A DNA stretch of 58,409 nt from Azoarcus sp. (GCA_031289095.1 JAITQD010000068.1:1-58409); one strand, 5' to 3'; positions 16,808-27,139 are shown, numbered from the stretch's first letter. Translations and numbers: made by a program. The notes: generated from the sequence alone by a model not told the origin.

Positions 16808-17443
16808 ATGAGTCACCGCATTTTTGCTTTCTTTTCCCGCCGCACGGCGCGCCGTTTCGGTCGCGTCAGCCTGTTCGCCACAGGGCTGGCGGTTGTGTTC
16901 TACCTTTTTCATGCCGACCTCGGGCGGGCGATGTCCGGGACGGATGCTGGGGCGGGCGTAAACGAAGCGCGGAAACTTTCGCGCGAAATGGCGCAGGTGA
17001 GCGGCTGGCTGTCGCGGCGCTACAAGGTTTCGGCTGTGGCGATCGAACCCGCCTTGCGCGCCGCCGAGGACTCTGGTCGCCGCTTCGGTGTCGATCCCAT
17101 GCTGCTGGTGGCGATGATCGCGGTGGAATCGAGCTTCAATCCGTTCGCCGAAAGCCAGGTCGGTGCGCAGGGGCTGATGCAGGTGATCCCGCGCTATCAC
17201 ATGGACAAGATTGGCGCGGGGGCCGGCAAGGACGCGCTTTTCGATCCCGAACTCAACGTGCGGGTCGGGGCGCAAGTGTTGCGCGAGGGCTTGCGCCGCT
17301 ACGGCAGCTTGCAAGCCGCTTTGCAATACTACGGCGGGGCGCTGAACGACCCCGGCGCGGCCTACGCCAACCGCGTGCTGTCGATGAAACAGCGTTTGAC
17401 CGCCGCCGGACGCAGCAAGGGAAGCACGGCGCTGGCGGCGTGA
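16808..17443 (+). CDS. Lytic transglycosylase (SLT domain), membrane-anchored
   Basis: A 211-residue protein. An N-terminal hydrophobic segment (about 20-40, SLFATGLAVVFYLFHADLG) acts as signal or anchor. The SLT domain starts near 95, with the catalytic Glu in IAVESSFNPFAESQVGAQGL followed by MQVIPRYH, and the later NVRVGAQVLREGLRRYG and QYYGGALND motifs. It cleaves peptidoglycan glycan strands in the periplasm to give anhydro-muropeptides. ATG 16808 follows an AGGAGG site (16791-16796). It is a single-domain enzyme of family 1 type, so no specific Mlt name is given. A terminator follows. Confidence 0.85.
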   Translation: MSHRIFAFFSRRTARRFGRVSLFATGLAVVFYLFHADLGRAMSGTDAGAGVNEARKLSREMAQVSGWLSRRYKVSAVAIEPALRAAEDSGRRFGVDPMLLVAMIAVESSFNPFAESQVGAQGLMQVIPRYHMDKIGAGAGKDALFDPELNVRVGAQVLREGLRRYGSLQAALQYYGGALNDPGAAYANRVLSMKQRLTAAGRSKGSTALAA

Positions 17444-17486
17444 GGCGGGACGTTTTCGGACAGACCGGATAATTTTTCCTCGTTTG

Positions 17487-17522
17487 GCCCACCGCGCATG
17501 TAACGGGCGGTGGGCTATTTTC
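17487..17522 (+). terminator. Intrinsic terminator after the transglycosylase gene
   Basis: GCCCACCGC (17487-17495) pairs perfectly with GCGGTGGGC (17507-17515), followed by TATTTTCTTT. It separates the transglycosylase from the malic enzyme. A TACAAT box at 17533-17538 just behind it may be the -10 of the malic enzyme promoter, although no good -35 is seen. Confidence 0.8.
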
Positions 17523-17606
17523 TTTGCTTTTGTACAATAGCGATCCAGTCTCGCGGCGGGAACGCTCCCGCCGCCCCACGCAGTCACCAAGAAGGACGCA
17601 GCACAC

Positions 17607-19883
17607 ATGGACGAACTGTTACGCGCTGCGGCGCTCGACTATCACCGGCTTCCCCTGCCCGGCAAAATCGCGGTGACGCCGACCAAGGCGCTGACCAATC
17701 AGCGCGACCTGTCGCTGGCCTATTCACCCGGCGTGGGAGCTGCCTGCGACGCCATCGTGGCCGATCCGGGCGAGGCCGCCAGCCTCACTGCGCGCGCCAA
17801 CCTGATTGGCGTCATCACCAACGGCACCGCCGTGCTGGGGTTGGGCAACATCGGCGCGCTCGCCGCCAAACCGGTCATGGAAGGCAAGGGCGTGCTGTTC
17901 AAGAAGTTCGCCGGCATTGACGTGTTCGACCTCGAAATCAACGAGTCCGACCCCGATCGCCTGATCGACATCGTCGCCGCACTGGAGCCGACTTTCGGCG
18001 GCATCAACCTCGAAGACATCAAATCGCCCGAGTGCTTCTACATCGAGAAGAAACTGCGCGAGCGCATGAAAATTCCAGTCTTCCACGACGACCAGCATGG
18101 CACCGCGATTGTGGTTGGCGCGGCGGTTCTCAACGCCCTGCACATGCAGGGCAAGGATCTGAAACAGGTCAAGCTCGTCACCTCGGGTGCAGGCGCGGCG
18201 GCGCTGGCCTGTCTCGATCTGCTGGTGATGCTCGGCATTCCGGTGGAGAACATCTGGGTGACGGACATCGAAGGCGTGGTCTACGAGGGCCGCACGACGC
18301 TGATGGATCCGATCAAGACGCGCTACGCCAAGAAAACCGACGCCCGCAGCCTTGGCGAAGTCATCGAGGGGGCCGATATTTTTCTGGGGCTATCGGTCGG
18401 CGGTGTGCTCAAAGGTGAGATGGTGGCGAAAATGGCGGCCAGACCGCTGATTCTGGCTCTGGCCAATCCGACCCCGGAAATCATGCCCGGTCAGGTGAAG
18501 GAGGTGCGCGACGACGCTATCATCGCCACCGGGCGTTCGGATTACCCGAACCAGGTCAACAACGTGCTCTGCTTCCCGTTCATTTTTCGGGGGGCGCTGG
18601 ACGTGGGCGCGACCACCATCACCGACGAGATGAAACTCGCGGCGGTGCGGGCAATCGCCGAACTGGCGCGTGTCGAGCAAAGCGACATCGTGGCCTCCGC
18701 CTATGGCGAGAGGGTGGACGGCTTTGGGGTCAGCTACATCATCCCGCGCCCGTTCGACCCCCGGCTCATCGTCAAAATCGCGCCGGCAGTGGCCGAGGCG
18801 GCGATCGCCTCGGGCGTGGCGACGCGACCGATCACCGACTGGGACGCCTACCGCACCCAGCTCAACAACTTTGTCTGGCACTCCGGCATGTTGATGAAGC
18901 CGGTATTCGCCGCCGCCCGCAACGCGCCGCAACGCATCGTTTTCGCCGAGGGCGAATCCGAACGGGTGTTGCGGGCGGTGCGCACCGTCATCGACGAAGG
19001 CATGGCGTGGCCGATCCTGATCGGGCGCACGGAAGCGATTATCGGTGCCATCGACCGCCTTGGCCTGCGCATGAACCCCGTGCTGCACTACGAAATCATC
19101 GATCCGGGCCACAACCCGCACTTCGATGAAATGTGGCAGCGTTACCACAGTCTCATGGAACGGCGCGGCATCACGGAGGACGAAGCGCGCAAGCGGCTGC
19201 GCCGCAATCCTACCCTGATCGGTGCGCTGATGCTCGTGCTTGGCTACGGCGACGGCTTTCTTTGCGGCACCGACGGCGTGCATCGCAAGCATCTCGCCAA
19301 CGTCGAGGCCACGGTGGGCCGTCGTCGCGGTGTGAATCACTATTACACGGTCAACGTGCTGAACGTCCCTGGTCGGACGCTCTTTCTCGCGGACACCAAC
19401 GTCAACTACGATCCGACATCTGAACAGATCGTCGAAATGACCGTGCTGGCGGCGGAAGAAGTACGGCGTTTCGGACTGGAACCGAGGGTCGCCCTGCTGT
19501 CGCACTCGTCTTTCGGCACGGCGGACACCCCGAGCGCGCTGAAAATGCGCACCGCCTTGCGTCTGCTGCACGAGCGCCATCCCGACCTTCAAGTCGAAGG
19601 CGAAATGCAAGGCGATGCGGCGCTCGACGTCCGCCAGCGCCTGCATCTCCTTCCGGGCGCCGGCCTGCGCGAAGAAGCCAATCTGCTGATCTTTCCGACC
19701 CTGGACGCAGCCAACATCGCTTTCAATCTGCTGAAAGTCGCCTCAGGCGGGGGCGTGACGGTGGGGCCGATCCTGCTTGGCGCGGCCCGGCCAGTTCATG
19801 TGTTGACATCTTCTGCAACAGTGCGCAGGATTATCAACATGACCGCGCTGACCGTGGTCGAGGCGGGAAACCAGATCGGCTGA
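17607..19883 (+). CDS. maeB: NADP-dependent malic enzyme fused to phosphotransacetylase-like domain
   Basis: The 758-residue protein has the MaeB layout. The malic enzyme part has [32 protein letters not shown] and [16 protein letters not shown], with the NADP-binding domain ([16 protein letters not shown]) in about the first 430 residues. A phosphate acetyltransferase-like domain follows ([16 protein letters not shown] through [14 protein letters not shown]). It decarboxylates malate to pyruvate and supplies NADPH. In the family the C-terminal domain is usually regulatory, binding acetyl-CoA, rather than catalytic. It stands alone with a terminator upstream. Confidence 0.95.
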   Translation: MDELLRAAALDYHRLPLPGKIAVTPTKALTNQRDLSLAYSPGVGAACDAIVADPGEAASLTARANLIGVITNGTAVLGLGNIGALAAKPVMEGKGVLFKKFAGIDVFDLEINESDPDRLIDIVAALEPTFGGINLEDIKSPECFYIEKKLRERMKIPVFHDDQHGTAIVVGAAVLNALHMQGKDLKQVKLVTSGAGAAALACLDLLVMLGIPVENIWVTDIEGVVYEGRTTLMDPIKTRYAKKTDARSLGEVIEGADIFLGLSVGGVLKGEMVAKMAARPLILALANPTPEIMPGQVKEVRDDAIIATGRSDYPNQVNNVLCFPFIFRGALDVGATTITDEMKLAAVRAIAELARVEQSDIVASAYGERVDGFGVSYIIPRPFDPRLIVKIAPAVAEAAIASGVATRPITDWDAYRTQLNNFVWHSGMLMKPVFAAARNAPQRIVFAEGESERVLRAVRTVIDEGMAWPILIGRTEAIIGAIDRLGLRMNPVLHYEIIDPGHNPHFDEMWQRYHSLMERRGITEDEARKRLRRNPTLIGALMLVLGYGDGFLCGTDGVHRKHLANVEATVGRRRGVNHYYTVNVLNVPGRTLFLADTNVNYDPTSEQIVEMTVLAAEEVRRFGLEPRVALLSHSSFGTADTPSALKMRTALRLLHERHPDLQVEGEMQGDAALDVRQRLHLLPGAGLREEANLLIFPTLDAANIAFNLLKVASGGGVTVGPILLGAARPVHVLTSSATVRRIINMTALTVVEAGNQIG

Positions 19884-20067
19884 AGCTGTCGGGCGGGTCG
19901 CCACACAGGACGGTGTTCAGTGTGATTTTTGACACTACGGCACTGTCGATGCGGGTTGAAATATGCTAAAATGAAGATGTCTTTTGCTTGAAACAGCTTT
20001 AAAAAGTTTCGGTATCCTGTTATTTTGCTGCGGGTTACCAGAAACCCCTTGACTGAGAGAGGTGGCC

Positions 20068-21174
20068 ATGAAGCCTCGTATCCTGTTTGCAGCCTTGCTG
20101 GCGCTGGTCGTTTCTGTGGTGGGGAGCGCCCCTGCCATGGCGGCTCCCGCCAAGTGTGCCGGGGTGGCGAAAACGAAGGCGTGCAAGCCTGCGCCGACAG
20201 AACTGGCCCGGAAGAAAGCGCTTGGCAAAAAAGCGGGCAAAGTTGCGCGTGCCGGTCGGAATGCCGCCAGGCTCACGGCGCGAGGTAAGCGTGTGCTCAC
20301 AGGGAAACTGGCCGCAGCAAGAAGGCAGGCTGCCCGCGCCCGTATTGCCCGTATCCAGATTGAGGACGAACCGCTTACCGTCAGACTGGACGCATTTGGT
20401 CAGCCCCGGCTGAGTTCGTCGGCCTTCTACGTCGTCAATCAGGGCACGGGCGAAGTGCTGCTTCAGCAGGGCGCCCGCCATGTGATGCCGATCGCCTCAA
20501 TCACCAAGCTCATGACGGCGATCGTGGTGCTTGAATCGCACAGCAGCCTGAATGAAAGCCTCACCATCACCGAAGACGATATTGATTATCTGAAAGGCAC
20601 CGGTTCCCGGCTGGGTGTGGGAACCCGCCTGACGCGTGAGGAAATGCTGCAACTGGCGCTGATGTCGTCGGAAAACCGCGCCGCCTCGGCGCTGGCGCGC
20701 AACTACCCGGGCGGACGCACCGCCTTCGTGGAAGCGATGAATGCCCAGGCCCGCCTGCTTGGCATGAACGATACACATTTTTACGACAGCACTGGGCTGA
20801 CGCCGCGCAACGTTTCCAGCCCGCGCGATCTTTCCCAGATGGTGATGGCGGCGGCCCGTTATCCGTTGATCCGCGAATTCACCACCACCACCGAGCGGTA
20901 TGTCGACATTGAGGGGCAGGTGAAGCGTTTTCGCAACACCAATGGGCTGGTCAAGAATCCGGATTGGAATATCGGCGTTTCCAAGACGGGATACATCAGC
21001 GAAGCCGGGCGTTGCCTGGTGATGCAGGCGTGGATGGGCGGGCAGCCGTTGGTGATCGTGCTGATGGACGCGAATGGTCGCAACATGCGTGTCGTCGATG
21101 CGCAGCGGGTACGCTTGTGGCTGGAAGAACGTCCGGAGTTGCTGGCCGCCAACCGCAAGCAGCCGCAAGGCTGA
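20068..21174 (+). CDS. pbpG: D-alanyl-D-alanine endopeptidase (PBP7-like, S11 family)
   Basis: A 368-residue exported penicillin-binding protein. A clear signal peptide (ILFAALLALVVSVVGSAPAMA) is followed by an unusually long Lys/Arg/Ala-rich linker, about residues 30-95. The catalytic domain has SITKLMT (SxxK), SSEN (SxN) and SKTGYISEAG (KTG). It cuts D-Ala-meso-DAP cross-links in peptidoglycan. The basic linker is longer than in E. coli PBP7 (about 310 residues in total) and may bind DNA, RNA or anionic wall polymers; that is speculation. The ATG is preferred to the GTG 6 bases upstream. Confidence 0.9.
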   Translation: MKPRILFAALLALVVSVVGSAPAMAAPAKCAGVAKTKACKPAPTELARKKALGKKAGKVARAGRNAARLTARGKRVLTGKLAAARRQAARARIARIQIEDEPLTVRLDAFGQPRLSSSAFYVVNQGTGEVLLQQGARHVMPIASITKLMTAIVVLESHSSLNESLTITEDDIDYLKGTGSRLGVGTRLTREEMLQLALMSSENRAASALARNYPGGRTAFVEAMNAQARLLGMNDTHFYDSTGLTPRNVSSPRDLSQMVMAAARYPLIREFTTTTERYVDIEGQVKRFRNTNGLVKNPDWNIGVSKTGYISEAGRCLVMQAWMGGQPLVIVLMDANGRNMRVVDAQRVRLWLEERPELLAANRKQPQG

Positions 21175-21211
21175 GTCAGGCCGGCGAGCCGTTGCTGTAG
21201 CGCAAGATGCA

Positions 21212-21241
21212 AAAAGCGCGGAGGTTTTCCTCCGCGCTTTT
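21212..21241. terminator. Bidirectional intrinsic terminator between pbpG and folA
   Basis: AAAAGCGCGGAGG (21212-21224) and CCTCCGCGCTTTT (21229-21241) are perfect complements around a TTTT loop. The A-rich and T-rich flanks let the hairpin work for pbpG on the plus strand and for thyA-folA on the minus strand. Confidence 0.88.
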
Positions 21242-21291
21242 CATTTCAGGGTGTGCCGCGAAAATTGCTTTCGGACAAGGCCGGTGAGTTG

Positions 21292-21801
21292 TCACTGGAT
21301 GCGGCGATACTCGACGAATTCAGTCGCATATTCGTTGTCTGCGTCGGCGGGGCTGGGCTGGCGGGAGATTTCCCTGAAACGGGTGCGCTCGAAAGCGGGA
21401 AAGCGGGCGCCGCCTTCCACTTCGGCGGCAACTTCGGTCAGGAGCAGCGTATCCGCCCTCGCCAGCAGGGTGCTGTAGATTTCCGCGCCGCCGATCACGA
21501 ACACGCGCGCCGCGTCGGCGACAACGGCCAGGGCGTCGTTGGCGGACGGGAAGATTTCCGCCCCCGGCGCGACATAGTCCGGCTGCCGGGTAAGCACGAG
21601 GTTGCGGCGTCCGGGCAGTGGCCGGCCAAGCGATTCCCAGGTCTTGCGTCCCATCAACACCGGATGCCCGAGCGTGAGGGCGCGAAAGCGGGCGAGATCG
21701 GCCTTCAGCCGCCAAGGCAGGGCGTTGTCGCGCCCGATCACGCCGTTGCGGGCGACGGCGGCGATGATGACGATTTCAGGGGTGATTGTGGGCGCGCTCA
21801 T
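21292..21801 (-). CDS. folA: Dihydrofolate reductase
   Basis: A 169-residue DHFR that reduces dihydrofolate with NADPH. Its motifs are [20 protein letters not shown] (Met20-loop region), the catalytic acidic residue in [34 protein letters not shown] and [13 protein letters not shown]. The ATG overlaps the thyA stop by 4 bases. ThyA produces dihydrofolate during dTMP synthesis and FolA recycles it, so the pair forms a functional operon in the order thyA-folA. Confidence 0.95.
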   Translation of the reverse strand: MSAPTITPEIVIIAAVARNGVIGRDNALPWRLKADLARFRALTLGHPVLMGRKTWESLGRPLPGRRNLVLTRQPDYVAPGAEIFPSANDALAVVADAARVFVIGGAEIYSTLLARADTLLLTEVAAEVEGGARFPAFERTRFREISRQPSPADADNEYATEFVEYRRIQ

Positions 21802-22592
21802 ACGGCCACCGGGGCCTTGATGTGGGGATGGGGATCGTAGCCGCTCAAAGTGAAATCCTCGAAGCGGAAGGCAAAAATATCCTCGATCACCGGGTTGATT
21901 GTCATGGTCGGCAGCGCGCGCGGCGCGCGCGCGAGTTGTTCGCGGGCCTGTTCGATATGGTTGAGATACAAGTGGCAATCGCCCCCTGTCCAGATGAAAT
22001 CGCCGGGCCGATAGCCGCAGACCTGCGCCATCATCAGGGTGAGCAGGGCGTAAGAAGCGATGTTGAACGGTACACCCAGGAAAATGTCGGCGCTACGCTG
22101 GTAGAGTTGACACGATAATCTGTCGTTGGCGACATGAAACTGGAACAGGATGTGACACGGGGGCAGGGCCATGCGTTCGATTTCGCCTGGGTTCCACGCC
22201 GTGACGAGATGGCGGCGGGAATCGGGATTGTTTTTCAGACTGGTGGCGAGCGTGGCGATCTGGTCGATGCTGCGACCGTCGCCGCCTTCCCAGCGCCGCC
22301 ATTGCTTGCCATAGACGGGCCCCAGTTCTCCGGCTTCGTCCGCCCATTCGTTCCAGATCGAGACACCGTTATTTTTCAGGTAGCGGATGTTGGTGTCACC
22401 TTGCAGAAACCACAACAATTCGTGGATGATCGAGCGCGTGTGGAGTTTCTTCGTGGTAAGCAGTGGAAATCCCGCCCGGAGCGGAAAGCGCATTTGCCAG
22501 CCGAAGACCGACAGGGTGCCGGTGCCGGTGCGGTCGGGTTTTTCGTCGCCGTGTTCGAGAACGTGGCGCATCAGGTCTAGGTATTGTTTCAC
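21798..22592 (-). CDS. thyA: Thymidylate synthase
   Basis: A 264-residue protein, the same length as E. coli ThyA. It converts dUMP and methylene-tetrahydrofolate into dTMP and dihydrofolate. It contains [19 protein letters not shown], the catalytic-loop Cys in [16 protein letters not shown], the [20 protein letters not shown] segment and GDCHLYLNH. The start is GTG 22592 ([15 protein letters not shown]), with GGGAG 6 bases upstream. An upstream in-frame ATG would add 24 non-conserved residues. Confidence 0.95.
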   Translation of the reverse strand: MKQYLDLMRHVLEHGDEKPDRTGTGTLSVFGWQMRFPLRAGFPLLTTKKLHTRSIIHELLWFLQGDTNIRYLKNNGVSIWNEWADEAGELGPVYGKQWRRWEGGDGRSIDQIATLATSLKNNPDSRRHLVTAWNPGEIERMALPPCHILFQFHVANDRLSCQLYQRSADIFLGVPFNIASYALLTLMMAQVCGYRPGDFIWTGGDCHLYLNHIEQAREQLARAPRALPTMTINPVIEDIFAFRFEDFTLSGYDPHPHIKAPVAV

Positions 22593-22654
22593 TGCGGCTC
22601 CCGGTTGAAACTGTTGAATTCTATCTTTATCCGGGCGCTGAACGGGGTCAAGAA

Positions 22655-24031
22655 ATGGCGACAATAGACATGGACGAATCCTCCAACCCGGTTTCCGGCA
22701 ATGAGGGTGTGACGCGCGTCAATCGTGCCGGGGGGATCGCGGCCGCAGCGAAACGGTATATCGAGGCCTTGCGTCTGGAGAACTCTGCGCTGCCCATGGC
22801 GGCGCAGGCCGCGTCCGCCCTGGAGAGTTTTCTCGATGCGCTCGCGCTCCTCTGTCCCGAGCGGGAAACCGGGCCGGATCGGGCGCGCTGGTCGATGGCG
22901 GCGCGCTTGTCGATGCGCGAGGTCGTCGACGCCCTGCGGGTCGTCGACCGGGCCTCGCCGGGGGTGGTGTCCGCCACGGTGCTGGCGCGGGCCGCCGCTG
23001 AGGCGGTCAGGTGGGATCTCGTCGATCGCCATACTTCCGATGCCGGGTTGTGGGCCTGGCTCGGAGAATTGTTCGTCACCGCGCATGACGAGGCATTGCA
23101 GGTGACAGGGGAAGGCGACACGGTGGCGCGCGAATATCTGCGGGCAGTCGCTTACCATGCTGCCGCGCTGGATCAGCAAATGCTGAAGGCGGGGTTCGCC
23201 ATCGCGCAACTGATCGACTTGATATTGCCGTCCCTGCTTCTCGTGCGCGAATACACGGACGCCGCGCTTTACGGGGTCGACGTGGCGCACCGCAGCGTAC
23301 CGGTGCGGTTGGCGCGCGCCGCGCCTTTCGAGGGCTGGCGCTTCGTGACCGTATCGGCGGCGGACATGTTGTCCGATATACATGGCGATCTGACTCATGG
23401 GCAGCGTCCCTCAGGGTTGGGCAAAACGGATCTGGAGGAATTGCGGGCCGCCGTGGCCCATTTGCGGCGGCAGTGGTCGTCCAGCCCGCCGATGCGGCGG
23501 TTCCGGCGCTATCCCTTCGATATTCGCCTGAACGTGGTGGGCGGTTATGACGAGACCAAGAGCCTTTTGCGCGGCGATGCGCCGGAAGCTGTCGCCCTGG
23601 GGACGGGCGTCTGGCGCGTCACCGACCTGAGCCGCGGCGGCGTGGGTGCGACGGCGTCGATCCACATTCAGGGAGGGGCGCCGGCGGCTGGCGATCTGGT
23701 TGCGTTCTGCCCTGAGGAAGGAACCCGTTGGCATATTGGAATTGTACGCCGTGTGCGGATAGCGGAGTCCTACACCGAAATCGGTATTGCAACCTTGTCG
23801 GACAGACCCGATCTCGCCCAGGTGGATGACGGTCGCGTCGCGCGCGAACTGTTCGCCTGCGACCCGGTGCGCCGCGGTGAGGCGATCCGTCTCGTCGGCC
23901 CCGTGGGCAGTCTGGGCGACGACGATCCGCTGTTTGTTTTTGCGAAAGGTTCCGTCGTCCACAAATTGCGGCCCTTGGCGAGCGCGCTGAGGGGCAAGAG
24001 TTTCGATCTGCGCGTCTATCAGGTTGTCTGA
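22655..24031 (+). CDS. PilZ-like domain protein of unknown function
   Basis: A 458-residue protein without signal peptide or membrane segment. The first ~260 residues are helical and unrecognised ([36 protein letters not shown]). The C-terminal part has a PilZ-like pair of motifs: R281-R-F-R-R285 (RxxxR) and D324-L-S-R-G-G (DxSxxG), then [20 protein letters not shown]. In standard PilZ domains these motifs bind cyclic di-GMP. Here they are about 40 residues apart, longer than usual, so binding is uncertain. It is divergent from thyA across 62 bases. I do not recognise the N-terminal domain. Confidence 0.65.
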   Translation: MATIDMDESSNPVSGNEGVTRVNRAGGIAAAAKRYIEALRLENSALPMAAQAASALESFLDALALLCPERETGPDRARWSMAARLSMREVVDALRVVDRASPGVVSATVLARAAAEAVRWDLVDRHTSDAGLWAWLGELFVTAHDEALQVTGEGDTVAREYLRAVAYHAAALDQQMLKAGFAIAQLIDLILPSLLLVREYTDAALYGVDVAHRSVPVRLARAAPFEGWRFVTVSAADMLSDIHGDLTHGQRPSGLGKTDLEELRAAVAHLRRQWSSSPPMRRFRRYPFDIRLNVVGGYDETKSLLRGDAPEAVALGTGVWRVTDLSRGGVGATASIHIQGGAPAAGDLVAFCPEEGTRWHIGIVRRVRIAESYTEIGIATLSDRPDLAQVDDGRVARELFACDPVRRGEAIRLVGPVGSLGDDDPLFVFAKGSVVHKLRPLASALRGKSFDLRVYQVV

Positions 24032-24168
24032 CAGCCGCGCCGCGTCCATTCCCAGAACGCATCGAAAAGCCTTTTCCCGGAGGGATGTGGCGCGAAGTGG
24101 CAAGACCTGCGTGTTTTGCCCCTGTTTCGTCGTCCCGGCGCGTCACCATCTTGCACATCAGGGCGGAA

Positions 24169-25467
24169 TTATCGCGCCATGTCCGCCACGATACGCCGCG
24201 CGCACTCGACTCCCGTGCGCACGGCAGCTTCCAGCGTAGCCGGATAATTGCTGTCGACGTAATCTCCGGCCAGCCACAGGCCAGGCAGCGGCGTGACGAC
24301 GCTGGGCCGCGAAAGTCCGGGCCGGCAGGCGAAGGCCGCACGTTTTTCGACGATGACCTGCGCCCATTGCGTCCGGGGCAGGCGACAGCCGAGTTCACGT
24401 TCGAGCTGGGCAAGCACTGCGACGATCAAGGCATCGTGGTCTCTCACGTCGGCTTCCCGGCAGGCGCTGATGACGGCGGCGATCAACCCTTCGGGGCCGC
24501 CGCATCGACCCCGATCGAAGGCCCACTGCGCCGGGCCGCTGGCAAGGCCGATCATCGGCGCGGGTAGGCGCACGCCGACGCCGAGCGCGAGGTAAATAGT
24601 GGCGATCGGCTCGGAAGACAGGGCGGCGATCTGGGACGCGAGCGCGGGACACGCTCCGGTGGAAGCGAGCAACGGTGCGGCATGATGGGGCGCGGCAGCG
24701 ATGACGACATGCGGCCACGAGTGCTCGCCGGGATCGCCGTCGAGGCGAAAGCCTGCGCCGTTCGGCGCGATGGCGGCGATAGCGTTGCGGGTGAAGATAC
24801 GTCCATCGCGGGTGGCGAGGTAGCGGGCCGCAGGCACCGGGAAAAGCTCGGAAAGATCGACGCGGGGAATCAGTAATTCGCTCGCGGCGGCGGAGGCTGC
24901 CAGCGTATCGCGCAGCACGTTGGCGAAAACCTGGGCCGAGGCTTCCGGCGCGGGGGTGTTGAGCGCGGCCAGGCACAGCGGCTCCCATACCAGATTGCGC
25001 AGTTTTGCGGGCTGGCGGCAGGCAGTGAGCAGATCAATGACGCTTGTCGTGGCGGGAAGCTGAAAGCGGCGGCGTTTGAGATAACGCAATAGCGCGAACA
25101 GGGCAAAACGCTCGCGCCAGCCCAGACCGTGTGCGCGCGCGAGTCCCACCGCCAGATGGGCTGGGGCGGGCAGGGCGGCGGCGCGCAGATGCAGTTGTCC
25201 GGGAACGTGGAGCGTGAGCGGCAGACGTTCGAGCCAGCGCGGCGACACGCCGGTGAGGCGCAACAGGCGGGTGAGTTCGCTGTAAGCGCCCAGAAGCAGG
25301 TGCTGGCCGTTGTCGACCGTCCAGCCATCTTTATGCACCACGCGCGCCCGTCCGCCCAGGGTGCGCGAGCGCTCGAACACGGTGACTTCGACGCCCTGGC
25401 GCGCCAGTTCCACTGCGCAGGCCAAACCCGCATAGCCAGCGCCGACGATGGCGGCTTCGCGCTTCAT
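24169..25467 (-). CDS. hpnE: Hydroxysqualene dehydroxylase HpnE
   Basis: A 432-residue FAD-dependent amine-oxidase-like protein. The dinucleotide motif is AIVGAGYAGLACAVELARQG, followed by TVFERSRTLGGRARV, and the C-terminal FAD motif is LPGLWLAGDYVDSNYPATLE. In hopanoid-type loci HpnE reduces hydroxysqualene to squalene. It is the last gene of hpnC-hpnD-hpnE, 5 bases after hpnD. Without that context it could be read as a phytoene desaturase-like enzyme; the operon makes HpnE much more likely. Confidence 0.9.
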   Translation of the reverse strand: MKREAAIVGAGYAGLACAVELARQGVEVTVFERSRTLGGRARVVHKDGWTVDNGQHLLLGAYSELTRLLRLTGVSPRWLERLPLTLHVPGQLHLRAAALPAPAHLAVGLARAHGLGWRERFALFALLRYLKRRRFQLPATTSVIDLLTACRQPAKLRNLVWEPLCLAALNTPAPEASAQVFANVLRDTLAASAAASELLIPRVDLSELFPVPAARYLATRDGRIFTRNAIAAIAPNGAGFRLDGDPGEHSWPHVVIAAAPHHAAPLLASTGACPALASQIAALSSEPIATIYLALGVGVRLPAPMIGLASGPAQWAFDRGRCGGPEGLIAAVISACREADVRDHDALIVAVLAQLERELGCRLPRTQWAQVIVEKRAAFACRPGLSRPSVVTPLPGLWLAGDYVDSNYPATLEAAVRTGVECARRIVADMAR

Positions 25468-25472
25468 CGTTT

Positions 25473-26306
25473 TCAGCCTTTCAGCCAGGTCAATCCGGCG
25501 AGCCAGACCTTGCGCAAGGGGGTGAGCGAGGTGCGGCGGTCGAGCACGAGGAAGCCGTCCCGGGCGATTTCGCGCAACAGGCTGCGGTAGATCGTCGCCA
25601 TGATCAGCCCCGGACGTTGCCTTTTGCGATCCGCGGTGGGCAGGCTGTCGAATGCCCGTTCGTAGAAGGATTCGGCGCGCTCGGCCTGGAAAGCCATCAG
25701 GGCGCGGAAATTGTCGCTGTAGCGGGCGGCGTGCAGATCGGCGACGGGGACATCGAACCGCTGCAACTCATCGCCTGGCAGGTAGATGCGGCCACGGCGG
25801 GCATCCTCGCCGACGTCGCGGATGATGTTGGTGAGTTGCAACGCAATGCCGAGGTCGTGGGCGTATTTGAGCGTGCGTGCATCGTCGTACCCAAAAATAA
25901 CGGCGGCGAGCAGCCCGACGGTGCTGGCGACGTGGTAGCAATAGTCTTGCAGGGCGGGGAAATCGGGATAGCGGCTATGTTGTAAATCCATCGCCATGCC
26001 GTCGATGATCTCAAACAGGCGCTCGCGTGAAAGTTCGGCATGGCCGCGTACGTCCTGCAAGGCCAACCCGACCGGATGGGTCGCCTCACCCGTGAAAACG
26101 CGGGCGATCTCCTGCCGCCACCATTCGAGCCTGGCGTGTGCGAGCGCCGGATCGCGGCACTCGTCGACCGTGTCGTCGACCTCACGGCAAAAAGCGTAGA
26201 GCGCAGTGATGGCCCGTCGCCGCGCTGGATCGAGAAACAGAAAGCTGTAATAAAAACTCGACCCGCCAGTGGCGGCCTTGTCCTGACAATACTGATGTGG
26301 CGTCAT
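25473..26306 (-). CDS. hpnD: Presqualene diphosphate synthase HpnD
   Basis: A 277-residue trans-isoprenyl diphosphate synthase (squalene/phytoene synthase fold). The two aspartate-rich motifs appear as FCREVDDTVDECRD and IIRDVGEDARRGRIYLPGDE, with YCYHVASTVGLL between them. In the HpnCDE pathway it condenses two farnesyl diphosphates to presqualene diphosphate. The ATG overlaps the hpnC stop by 4 bases. A phytoene-synthase reading is possible by fold, but the paired HpnC and HpnE argue for squalene. Confidence 0.9.
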   Translation of the reverse strand: MTPHQYCQDKAATGGSSFYYSFLFLDPARRRAITALYAFCREVDDTVDECRDPALAHARLEWWRQEIARVFTGEATHPVGLALQDVRGHAELSRERLFEIIDGMAMDLQHSRYPDFPALQDYCYHVASTVGLLAAVIFGYDDARTLKYAHDLGIALQLTNIIRDVGEDARRGRIYLPGDELQRFDVPVADLHAARYSDNFRALMAFQAERAESFYERAFDSLPTADRKRQRPGLIMATIYRSLLREIARDGFLVLDRRTSLTPLRKVWLAGLTWLKG

Positions 26307-27139
26307 GCGCGTGGGCGCGGATAGTTCAGGGCGTACCACGCCACGGACAGCTTATCGGCGAACCCGAGGCGGGGACGCCGGGCAAACACATCGTAGCCGA
26401 CGGCCTCGATGCGGTCGAGAATGCGCAGGCCTCCCCCCACGATCAGGCGCAATTCCCAGCCGATGCGACCGGGCAGGCGGCGGGCGAGCGGCGCGCCTGC
26501 GTTCAGCGTCGCGCGTGCGCGCGCCACCTCAAAAGCGAGCAGTGCTTGCCAGCGTTCGTCGCAGCGGGACGCGGCAATGTCCGTCTCTGAAATGTCGAAG
26601 CGGGCCAGATCCTGGCGTGGCAGGTAGATGCGCCCCTTGTTCCAGTCCGACGCCACGTCCTGCCAGAAATTTGTCAGTTGCAAGCCGGTGCAGATGCAGT
26701 CGGAGAACGGAAAGTTTTCGCGCGCGGTCGCGCCGTACAGCGAGAGCAGCAGGCGTCCGACGGGGTTGGCCGAGCACCGGCAATAATCGAGAAGATCGGT
26801 GAAATCTTCGTAACGTTTCTTGGTGACATCCTGCCGGAAAGCGTCAAGCAGGTCGTGGAAAGGCTTCAGCGGCAGGTGATGCTCGATGATGCAGCGGGTG
26901 AGGCGAGCGAAGAATGGCGGTAGTCCGCGCGCGGCCGCCACGCCTTCCGTCTCGATGGCGTCGAGCGCGTGGCGGTAGGTGGCGAGCTGTTTCAGGCGTT
27001 GCTCGGCAGAGGCGTCGCCTTCATCGGCGATGTCGTCGGCGCTGCGGGCGAAGGTGTAGATGGCCTCGATCGGTTCCCGCAAGTGGGCGGGCAGGAGGAA
27101 GGAGGCAACCGGGAAATTTTCGTAATGGTCGATGGACAT
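26303..27139 (-). CDS. hpnC: Hydroxysqualene synthase HpnC
   Basis: A 278-residue paralogue of HpnD with the same fold. The motifs are SADDIADEGDASAEQRL, DYCRCSANPVGRLLLSLYG and TNFWQDVASDWNKGRIYLPR. The FWQDVxxDxxKGR form is typical of HpnC. It turns presqualene diphosphate into hydroxysqualene. The start at ATG 27139 gives MSIDHYENFPVASFLLP, the usual HpnC beginning; the frame is open further upstream. It is the first gene of the squalene operon. No squalene-hopene cyclase lies in the window, so the end product is not settled here. Confidence 0.9.
   Translation of the reverse strand: MSIDHYENFPVASFLLPAHLREPIEAIYTFARSADDIADEGDASAEQRLKQLATYRHALDAIETEGVAAARGLPPFFARLTRCIIEHHLPLKPFHDLLDAFRQDVTKKRYEDFTDLLDYCRCSANPVGRLLLSLYGATARENFPFSDCICTGLQLTNFWQDVASDWNKGRIYLPRQDLARFDISETDIAASRCDERWQALLAFEVARARATLNAGAPLARRLPGRIGWELRLIVGGGLRILDRIEAVGYDVFARRPRLGFADKLSVAWYALNYPRPRA

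Noticed and set aside
18390-19646. 418-codon open frame antisense to the malic enzyme gene
   Set aside because: The malic enzyme frame is conserved throughout; the antisense product has no recognisable features.
19916-19940. AGTGT/ACACT inverted repeat after the malic enzyme gene as terminator
   Set aside because: Five-pair A+T-containing stem with no T-run following it.
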